A stretch of 64,000 nt of DNA from Pasteurella oralis. GTDB lineage: Bacteria; Pseudomonadota; Gammaproteobacteria; Enterobacterales; Pasteurellaceae. The stretch is taken from positions 62,001 through 126,000 of the forward strand of contig NZ_NXGB01000005.1 of assembly GCF_002850605.1 (NCBI RefSeq). Direction: 5' to 3'. Below are positions 57,198 to 64,000 of this stretch, one piece after another. The notes under the pieces were generated by a model. The model worked only from the letters and a program-made list of their open reading frames with translations, did not search any database and was not told the DNA's origin. The number at the start of each line of letters is the position of its first letter. Positions within the stretch are counted from its first letter, which is position 1. The translations under genes were made by a program, and so were the position numbers.

Positions 57198-58896
57198 ATG
57201 AATCTATCCCAACAGAAACGAGAGAAAATGCTCGCTTTTTTGGCAGAGTTAAAAGCAGCACACAATGATGATGTTCACCTTCAAGCATTTAATGAAATTG
57301 AAAATGCTTTAGTTAGCAAGAAATATGGTTTAGTTTGGGAAGAACATAGTGAAAATGTTGAGGAAATGCTCAAAAAGCATATTCCAGTATTGACAGAGTT
57401 AAAAGACCGCCAGATAATCGCTGGCGAACAGCGAGCGAACAGCGAGCGAACAGCGAGCGAACAGCGAGCGAACAGCGAGCGAACAGCGAGCGAACAGCGA
57501 GCGAACAGTAGGTGAGCAGTCTATTAATTTTTTAATCGAAGGCGATAATCTCCATTCTCTTAAACTTCTCGAAAAAACACACCGTAGCCAGATCGATCTG
57601 ATCTATATTGATCCACCTTATAATACAGGTAATAAAGACTTTATTTACGATGATCATATTGTAGATAAAACCGACGGTTATTCCCACTCTAAATGGCTCT
57701 CTTTTATGAACAAGCGGTTAGCCGTAGCAAAAAATTTATTAAGCCCACAGGGCGTGATTTTTATTTCTATTGATGATAATGAGCAGGCTCAATTGAAGTT
57801 ATTATGTGATGAGATTTTTGGTGAGCAAAATTTTCTTGCTCAAATTGTATGGGAAAGAGCATATTCACCAGTTAACTTAAAGAAACATTTTTCTGAAAGC
57901 CACGATTTCATTTTAGTTTATGCAAAAAATAAAGAATTAACGATAAGTAATAAATTAAAACGTTCAGAGGAAGCTAATAATCGTTATAAAAATCCAGATA
58001 ATGATCCTAGAGGAGTTTGGAAAACAAGTGATTTATCTGTTGGACCAGCTGTTGAAAGTAATATTTACCCTATTACAACACCCACAGGAAAAATTGTGTA
58101 TCCACCGCAAGGTAGAAGCTGGGTTTATTCTCAAGAAAGGTTTTATGAAATGTTAGAGGATAAAAGAATTTGGTTTGGTTCAAAAAATAACAGTATTCCT
58201 CAAACAAAGCGTTTTTTATCAGAAGTAAATCAATCGGTTGTGCCAATGACAATTTGGAAATACAGTGAAGTTGATCATTCTCAAACAGCAACAAAAGAAT
58301 TAAAAGAGATTTTTGGTGGTCAGGCTTTATTTACTTATCCAAAACCAGTGAAATTAATTAAACAGTGTATTTCACTTTATTCACAATCTAATTCTATCAT
58401 CCTCGACTTCTTCGCTGGTTCTGGTACTACTGGTCACGCTGTAGCTCAACTGAATAAAGAAGATGGTGGTAATCGTACTTATATTCTGTGTACCAATAAT
58501 GAAAATAATATTTGCGAAGAAGTGACTTATCAGCGCCTTAAAAATATTCAAACGGATTTGCCACATAATTTGAAGTATTTAAAAACCGATTTTATTCAAA
58601 AATTTGCTGAAAACGACCGCACTTTACGTAATCAATTACTGCCTTATATTCGTCCCTTAATTGAATTAGATTTTGGTTGTGAAATTGATCATCAAACAGT
58701 GTTTTTACTTGAGAATGAAGAACAATTAGCTGAAATCTTAACAGAAAACATCACGGAAAAATCCACACTATTTATTACGTCAGATATCTTATTTTCAAGG
58801 CGCCAAAATGCGTTGGTAGCTGCAAAAAAAATTCGTGTGATTGAAATTCCAGAATATTATTTTCGCCAAGAATTAGTTGAAATGGGGGAACTATAA
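57198..58896 (+). CDS. mod: Type III DNA methyltransferase Mod, phase-variable, out of frame here
   Basis: An N6-adenine methyltransferase of beta-class order. The 5' part (57198-57515) encodes MNLSQQKREKMLAFLAELKAAH..., typical of Mod N-termini (KYGLVWEEHSENVEEMLKKHIPVL). It then enters seven 11-bp repeats and hits TGA at 57513-57515. The remainder is open in another frame to 58896: GEQSINFLIEGDNLHSLKLLEKTHRSQIDLIYIDPPYNTGNKDF (catalytic DPPY, near 57610). A target-recognition region follows, then the SAM motif ILDFFAGSGTTGHAVAQL near 58400. One extra repeat or two fewer would join the frames, giving 569 or 558 residues. The next in-frame ATG (57706) lies after DPPY, so internal initiation cannot give an active enzyme. 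The stop touches the res start. Confidence 0.93.
57424..57508 (+). repeat. Seven 11-bp tandem repeats (GCGAACAGCGA) in mod
   Basis: Units start at 57424, 57435, 57446, 57457, 57468, 57479 and 57490, all identical, followed by an 8-base partial unit. Because 11 is not a multiple of 3, each gain or loss changes the frame by one of three phases. No stop codon occurs in any frame of the array; three units together encode the 11-residue cycle EQRANSERTAS. Slipped-strand mispairing is the expected switch mechanism. Confidence 0.97.
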
Positions 58897-61140
58897 ATGA
58901 TCGGTTTAAAATTAAAAGATTTTCAACAACAAGCAGTGGATTTTTTAATGAGTTCTTCCAATAAAAAAGCACAAATTGTGATGAAAAGTCCGACTGGCAG
59001 TGGTAAAACTATTATTTTAATTCGATTTATTGAAACCTTTTGGATGGATTATCCCAATGCAATTTTTTGCTGGTTTACGGTAGGCAAAGGTGATTTAGAA
59101 CAGCAATCAAAAGAGAGAATGGAACGTTTTTCACCAACTTCAAGAACAGCAACTTTATCGGATATTCTCAATGGTGGTTTTGAGCAAGGCACGAGTTATT
59201 TTATCAACTGGGAAACTATCACTAAAAAAGGTAATATCGCATTGAAAGAGAGTGAGCGAAAAAATCTCAAGCAACATATTGCGGATGCTCATCGTGCTAA
59301 TAAAAAGTTTATTGTGATTATTGATGAAGAACACCAAAACGATACAGCGAAAGCAAGAGATATTATTGATACACTCAATGCAGATATGGAAATTCGTGTG
59401 TCAGCTACGCCACAACCTAATCCACAGGCGACTTTTTACGAAATCAAGGAAGTGGATGTGATCAACGAAGGTTTGATTACCAGAGCAATGTATATCAATA
59501 AGGATCTTAATACTGAGCAAATGGAAAACATTCAAAATGAAACCGCTCTTTTGCTGCAAAAAGCCGATAGCATCCGCCAACAAATTGCTGCGGCTTATTT
59601 GCAAGAGAATGAAGCAATTCGACCACTTGTGTTGGTACAATTCCCAAACATGAATGATGAGCTGATTGATTTTGTGGAAACGAAATTAGCGGAAATGGGG
59701 TACTCTTATGAAAATAAAATGGTGGCGAAGTGGTTAAGTCCAGAAAACAGTCAAGATAAGAAATCACACAAGATTGGCAAAATTAATATTGGTGAAATCG
59801 ACCAGCCTGACAGCATTACACATCATAATGCGGAGCCAGTCTTTTTACTGTTTAAGCAAGCATTGGCGACAGGTTGGGATTGCCCAAGAGCTAAGGTATT
59901 AGTGAAACTACGGGAAAATATGTCCGAAAGTTTTGAAATTCAAACGCTTGGACGACTTCGCCGAATGCCAATGGCAAGACATTATGGTAAAGATATTTTG
60001 GACTGTTCCTATCTTTATACTTTTGATGAGAAATATAAAGAAGCAGCAAGAAAGAGTGGCGGTAATGAGTATTTACGCCTCTTTTTAAAAGATGAACCGA
60101 AGCGCGTCGAGTTGAAAAAGGAACTGCGCAATAAGGATGCAGATTTTGAAAATGATGTGGAAGTGCGGTCGAGATTGTACGAGTTTTTCAAGACAGAATT
60201 TAAACTCACTTCCAATGTAGTAGAAAATCAACGTTGTTTAGAAAATGCGGGTTTTGTGTTTGGCGAACATTTATATCGTCAATATTTGACAGGGCGTTAT
60301 CGAACATTGCACCAAATTAAGGAAGAACCAAATCAATATCATGCTCTACATTATCTGGTGAATACACACGAACATGGCATTGATTTACGTCAGCATATTG
60401 ATAGTCTGAAAAAACATTTGGGGTTGAGCTATGAACGTACGCGCCAGATGTTACAGTTTCTATTTTTGGCAGATTTTGGTTTGTCGAAATACAAATTGCT
60501 TAAATTAAATTTGAAGGGCTTTTATGCTTTTGTGATCAATAATATCGATAAATTTAACATATTGTTTATACAATTTGCTTCAGCGAAGCAACAGCATTCA
60601 CTGGATTTTGGCACAAATCCACTAAGAGAAGATGTGTTTAAGATACCTTTACAGGCGCTTTATCCCTACGATCCAACCAGTGTAGCAACTATTTTTGAAC
60701 GCAATGCATATAAAAATTACTCAAGTCAAATTACTGCTGGTACCTACCGTTCTATTTGTGAACGTTTGTTTGAGAAATATTGTGAATGTAACCCTAATGT
60801 GGCGTTTGTGTATAAAAATGGTGATACAGGGCAGGATTATCTTTCTATCGTGTATTACACAGGCGTGGATAAGCAGCGGTTATTCTATCCTGACTACATT
60901 GTGAAGACTACCAGTGGTGAGATTTGGTTAATCGAAACCAAAGGAGGCGAAGATGCAACAGGGCGGGATAAAAACATTGATCCTTTTGCAGCATTAAAAT
61001 TTAATGCATTAAAAGCTTTCGCAAAAAAACATGGTTATCAATTTGGTTTTGTGCGAGATAAGGATTTAGATCTTTACTTAAATAATCAGGAGTATGTGGA
61101 TGACATGGCTCATCCAAACTGGGTACAACTCACATTGTAG
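58897..61140 (+). CDS. res: Type III restriction endonuclease subunit Res
   Basis: A 747-residue helicase-nuclease that cleaves DNA only as a complex with Mod. N-terminal SF2 helicase: Walker A in KSPTGSGKTIILIRF (near residue 33), DEEH box in VIIDEEHQND, SATPQ motif, and VI-type QTLGRLRRMPMARH. The C-terminal PD-(D/E)xK nuclease is visible as DYIVKTTSGEIWLIETKGGED (Asp, Glu, Lys). It starts on the base after the mod stop. It is shorter than classical EcoP-type Res (about 970), mainly in the central spacer. An uptake word lies in it (60161-60169) and another in mod (58616-58624). With mod out of frame, Res should be inactive as Mod is required for recognition. Confidence 0.92.
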   Translation: MIGLKLKDFQQQAVDFLMSSSNKKAQIVMKSPTGSGKTIILIRFIETFWMDYPNAIFCWFTVGKGDLEQQSKERMERFSPTSRTATLSDILNGGFEQGTSYFINWETITKKGNIALKESERKNLKQHIADAHRANKKFIVIIDEEHQNDTAKARDIIDTLNADMEIRVSATPQPNPQATFYEIKEVDVINEGLITRAMYINKDLNTEQMENIQNETALLLQKADSIRQQIAAAYLQENEAIRPLVLVQFPNMNDELIDFVETKLAEMGYSYENKMVAKWLSPENSQDKKSHKIGKINIGEIDQPDSITHHNAEPVFLLFKQALATGWDCPRAKVLVKLRENMSESFEIQTLGRLRRMPMARHYGKDILDCSYLYTFDEKYKEAARKSGGNEYLRLFLKDEPKRVELKKELRNKDADFENDVEVRSRLYEFFKTEFKLTSNVVENQRCLENAGFVFGEHLYRQYLTGRYRTLHQIKEEPNQYHALHYLVNTHEHGIDLRQHIDSLKKHLGLSYERTRQMLQFLFLADFGLSKYKLLKLNLKGFYAFVINNIDKFNILFIQFASAKQQHSLDFGTNPLREDVFKIPLQALYPYDPTSVATIFERNAYKNYSSQITAGTYRSICERLFEKYCECNPNVAFVYKNGDTGQDYLSIVYYTGVDKQRLFYPDYIVKTTSGEIWLIETKGGEDATGRDKNIDPFAALKFNALKAFAKKHGYQFGFVRDKDLDLYLNNQEYVDDMAHPNWVQLTL

Positions 61141-61281
61141 ATTTTTTAGATGTGAGATAGGCACTGACTTCTTGCTTCTCGAAGACTCTATGATATTTAG
61201 TCATAAAAAATCTGCTCTTTAATCTGGGGGATTGTGCCCCTCCTTTTTACTGACTAGATTGTTTTTGTTAATTTTTTGTTA
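61141..61281. other. Short gap after res
   Basis: It contains a GGGGG...CCCC hairpin (about 61225-61243) followed by TCCTTTTT, a possible terminator for res. No gene. Confidence 0.45.
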
Positions 61282-62378
61282 TTAACGCCCTAAATAGTCA
61301 TCCCAATCTTTCCAAACTGGTTGTAATCCACGTTGGATTAAGGCTTGCGCTACTTCAGATACTGAACGCTCATCATAAGGTGAAAATTGATCTAATTCAG
61401 TATTGCGATTAGCATAACCACCGGGCTGCGTTTAGAACCAGCACTTATCGTATTAATTGCAATAGGAACAACATTATCACGGAAATAAGGTGACTCTCTG
61501 GTCGATAGGGAAAGTTCTATCTCTGGCATAAACAAGCGGAATGCACAAATAGCTTGGAGTAATTGCTTGTCACTTATTTCTACAGTAGGTTGCATGCCGC
61601 CTGCACAAGGGCGTAATCGTGGAAATGATATGGAATAACGGTTTTTCCAATAACGTTGTTGTAGATAATTTAAATGCTCAGCAACAAAATATAAATCAGT
61701 AATCATTGGTTCTAATTCAGGGTGATTGATGTTACAAGGAATAATGGCACGACCTGCGGCGACTTCTTGGCGTACGAATTCAGGTGTAATATGGGGAGGA
61801 ATTTGAGCACCAAAATTCTGTCCTTGATGTTGTTGTAATAGTATTCCGCTTTTAATTCTGTCTCGTCCCATATTTTCACGAAGCGCGATAAATTCCATTT
61901 CTGGCGTAATAATGCCTTGACGTGCATAGTGTAATTGCGTTACTCGTTTTCCTATTTTGCCTTGTTTGACTTGACATTTAAGCTGAAAACGCAATTCATC
62001 TAATGTGTTATCTTGCAAGCGTTGATTAGCATATTCTGAGCTTAATCCTGTGAGGTATTCAGTGTCACTACGTTCTAAGATCCAAGCATCACGATAAGCA
62101 GGGATACCTTTAGTAACATCAATGTGTTGATTTTCATCGCCATAAATGCCCGACGTGTCATAAATAGGAATGGACTCATTAGCTTCATATTGCGGGTTAT
62201 CTTTATCACCACCAACTAATGTCGGACTTAAATGAATTTCACGCATAGGTACTTGGATATCAGCTCGTGAGCCTTGCAGGTAAATGCGCGAAGAGCTGGG
62301 ATGCTGATAACCTTTTAATGTTTGAATGAAACTTTGGGCTGAAGCACGTTTTTCACGGCGAGTTGTAAGTTTTGACAT
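61282..62378 (-). pseudogene. thiC-thiH: Chimeric remnant thiC'-'thiH (deletion fusion, frameshifted)
   Basis: From ATG 62378 the first 226 codons are the N-terminal part of ThiC, phosphomethylpyrimidine synthase ([58 protein letters not shown]). At about 61700 it switches, in frame, to the C-terminal part of ThiH, the tyrosine lyase of thiazole synthesis ([55 protein letters not shown]). A missing A at 61431-61433 (AAA instead of AAAA, within [10 protein letters not shown]) then breaks the frame; the natural thiH end (…GLQPVWKDWDDYLGR) follows out of frame to 61282. Both catalytic Fe-S cysteine motifs are gone. In E. coli thiC and thiH bound thiCEFSGH, so a multi-gene deletion is the simplest cause. 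The open frame extends upstream to 62447 but ThiC starts at 62378. Confidence 0.92.
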
Positions 62379-62508
62379 AAGCAAATATACCTTTTTAATG
62401 TGTAATAAAGTAAATTGCTTGTTGAAGTGAGGGAGGGGTGAACTCATCGCTTCAGTTAAATAAGGTTTCCCTTATCACTAAAGAGCGGTCTAATTTTGAT
62501 GAATTTTA

Positions 62509-62588
62509 ACTTGTTCCCTACGCAGGTATTAACCTAACAGGTTCGACGGATCCCAATATGGTCTCAGCTCGAAAGCACTCCGACAAGT
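62509..62588 (-). promoter_or_regulatory. TPP riboswitch (Thi-box)
   Basis: Reading leftward: ACTTGT...GAGCTGAGACC, then CGAACCTG, AATACCTGCGTAGGGAAC, then ACAAGT. The conserved CUGAGA, GAACCUG, and CCUGCGUAGGGAA elements of the TPP aptamer are intact, and the P1 helix ACTTGT / ACAAGT is perfect. It lies about 130 bases upstream of the thiC' start and would repress the operon when thiamine pyrophosphate is abundant. It now controls only a pseudogene. Confidence 0.95.
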
Positions 62589-62642
62589 GGACAAGAGTAT
62601 AAAAGTAAAGAAACAAAAAAAAACAAGAAAGAAACTGAGAAA

Positions 62643-62658
62643 TGTGAGCTATATCACA
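62643..62658. promoter_or_regulatory. CRP-like operator between thi leader and pgi
   Basis: TGTGAGCTATATCACA matches TGTGA-N6-TCACA fully. It is 147 bases before the pgi start and 55 bases behind the riboswitch 5' end, so it could act on either promoter. Confidence 0.6.
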
Positions 62659-62804
62659 AAATAGTTGTGACTTTGGAGAGAAATAAGACAATTAATTGAT
62701 TTATAAAACTTAACTTTGCTTTTACTCAACCTTTGCCTCTTAACCAAAAAACTAATTTAGTATATTATTTCATTCATTTGATATGACATAAAAAAGGAAA
62801 AGCT

Positions 62805-64000
62805 ATGAAAAACATTAACCCAACATCTACTGCTGCATGGAAAGCCTTAGAACAGCATAACCAACAACAAAGTGCGGTGACAATTCAGCAACTTTTTGCT
62901 CAAGAAAAAGATCGTTTTGCAGATTATTCATTGATGTTTAATAACGAGATTTTGGTGGATTTTTCGAAAAATAATGTGACTAAAGAAACATTAGCGTTGT
63001 TACGTCAATTAGCAAATGAATGTGCATTATCTGATGCTATTGAAGCAATGTTTACAGGTGAAAAAATCAATAGAACCGAAGATCGTGCTGTCTTACATAC
63101 GGCATTACGTAATCGAGCAAATACAGCAGTGTTAGTTGATGGGCAGGATGTGATGCCAGAGGTAAATGCGGTATTAGCAAAAATGAAAGCGTTTTGTCAA
63201 CGTGTCATTTCAGGTGAATGGAAAGGTTATACAGGTAAAGCAATTACTGATGTGATTAATATTGGTATTGGTGGTTCAGACTTAGGGCCTTATATGGTTA
63301 CTGAAGCACTACGTCCTTATAAAAATCATTTGAATTTACATTTTGTATCGAATGTTGATGGAACACATATCGCAGAAGTGTTGAAGAAAGTGAATCCAGA
63401 AACGACCTTGTTTTTAGTGGCTTCGAAAACTTTTACCACTCAAGAAACTATGACAAATGCGCTTTCTGCATGTGATTGGTTCTTAGCAAGTGCTAAAGAA
63501 CAGCAGCATGTGGCGAAACACTTTGCTGCCCTTTCAACCAATGCTAAAGCTGTAGCTGAATTTGGTATTGATACTCATAATATGTTTGAATTCTGGGATT
63601 GGGTTGGTGGTCGTTATTCATTATGGTCAGCGATTGGATTATCTATTGCATTATCAATTGGTTTTGAGCATTTTGAAGCTCTTTTAGCAGGGGCGCACGC
63701 GATGGATCAACATTTCCGTACCGCGCCAATCGAACAAAATATTCCAACTACTTTAGCGCTCGTTGGCTTATGGAATACGAATTTTTTAGGGGCGCAAACA
63801 GAAGCTATCTTACCTTATGATCAATACTTACATCGTTTTGCGGCGTATTTCCAACAAGGTAATATGGAATCAAATGGAAAATACATTGATCGTGATGGGA
63901 AGGAGATTAATAATTATCAAACGGGACCAATCATTTGGGGGGAACCTGGTACTAATGGTCAGCATGCTTTCTATCAACTTATCCATCAAGGCACGACTCT
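62805..64000 (+). CDS. pgi: Glucose-6-phosphate isomerase, 5' part
   Basis: The frame opens at ATG 62805 (AAAAAGGAAAAGCT upstream) and runs off the window after about 398 of the usual 549 residues. The sugar-phosphate motifs [13 protein letters not shown] (near residue 150), [15 protein letters not shown], and [19 protein letters not shown] are clear. It interconverts glucose-6-phosphate and fructose-6-phosphate. An uptake word lies near its start (62870-62878). Its H. influenzae neighbour is alr, separated here by the accessory segment. Confidence 0.97.
   Translation, partial: MKNINPTSTAAWKALEQHNQQQSAVTIQQLFAQEKDRFADYSLMFNNEILVDFSKNNVTKETLALLRQLANECALSDAIEAMFTGEKINRTEDRAVLHTALRNRANTAVLVDGQDVMPEVNAVLAKMKAFCQRVISGEWKGYTGKAITDVINIGIGGSDLGPYMVTEALRPYKNHLNLHFVSNVDGTHIAEVLKKVNPETTLFLVASKTFTTQETMTNALSACDWFLASAKEQQHVAKHFAALSTNAKAVAEFGIDTHNMFEFWDWVGGRYSLWSAIGLSIALSIGFEHFEALLAGAHAMDQHFRTAPIEQNIPTTLALVGLWNTNFLGAQTEAILPYDQYLHRFAAYFQQGNMESNGKYIDRDGKEINNYQTGPIIWGEPGTNGQHAFYQLIHQGTT

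Noticed and set aside
57424-57508. CRISPR or satellite element
   Set aside because: Units are 11 bp, contiguous and inside a coding frame; it is a coding simple-sequence repeat.
57706-58896. A separate short methyltransferase gene starting at ATG 57706
   Set aside because: The catalytic DPPY and the upstream conserved block are encoded in the same frame before that ATG; the true protein begins at 57198 after a repeat-length change.
62379-62447. Upstream 23-codon extension of the thiC' frame
   Set aside because: Family alignment places the ThiC start at 62378; the extension lies in the leader between the riboswitch and the start.

Overview
The window is chromosomal DNA of a member of the Pasteurellaceae. 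The evidence is direct. It is AT-rich and carries 24 exact copies of the Haemophilus-type DNA uptake word AAGTGCGGT on one strand or the other. Gene order repeatedly matches Haemophilus influenzae: fur-fldA-ybfE-ybfF/seqA-menE-mscK-aroC-mepA-lpxM, fdhD/fdxGHI-fdhE, dnaB-alr...pgi. I cannot fix the genus or species from sequence alone.

Layout. 1-4.6 kb: 3' end of uup, two tandem family-25 glycosyltransferases (surface glycan), an NSS-family sodium symporter. 4.0-10.3 kb: rsxABCDGE-nth, the Rnf-type electron transport complex plus endonuclease III. 10.3-14.5 kb: a 0.7 kb AT-rich leader with a CRP-like site, then three tandem porin genes, each with its own terminator. 14.5-26.8 kb: prmB, smrB, yccS/yccF, an outer-membrane barrel protein, mgsA, yccT, acyP, a SitABCD-type Mn/Fe importer behind a Fur-like box, tusE, yccA and tRNA-Ser(UGA). 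27.2-38.7 kb: fur, fldA, ybfE, ybfF, seqA, menE, mscK, aroC, mepA, a TSUP permease, lpxM. 38.9-45.1 kb: apt, dnaX (with an A10 slippage tract), a CPA1 antiporter, a RidA-like protein, a YwiC-like membrane protein, a Sel1-repeat protein. 45.2-52.0 kb: the formate dehydrogenase locus fdhE-fdxI-fdxH-fdxG (selenocysteine UGA) with divergent fdhD. 52.0-57.0 kb: uvrD (LexA box), dnaB, alr. 57.0-62.6 kb: an accessory segment between alr and pgi, holding a type III restriction-modification locus and a wrecked thiamine operon. The window ends inside pgi (62805 onward).

The most interesting parts: (1) the type III mod gene carries seven tandem 11-bp repeats and is out of frame here. One extra unit or two fewer would restore it, so it looks like a phase-variable methyltransferase (phasevarion) with an unusual repeat unit. 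(2) An intact-looking TPP riboswitch precedes a chimeric pseudogene in which the N-terminal part of ThiC is fused to the C-terminal part of ThiH, plus a one-base frameshift: the scar of a large deletion in a thiCEFSGH-type operon. (3) dnaX has a run of ten A's where slippage in either direction meets a stop within a few codons, the expected architecture for making the short gamma subunit. (4) RsxC ends in 42-residue repeats whose 126-bp DNA units each carry an uptake word. (5) A large nested dyad lies between fdxG and fdhD.
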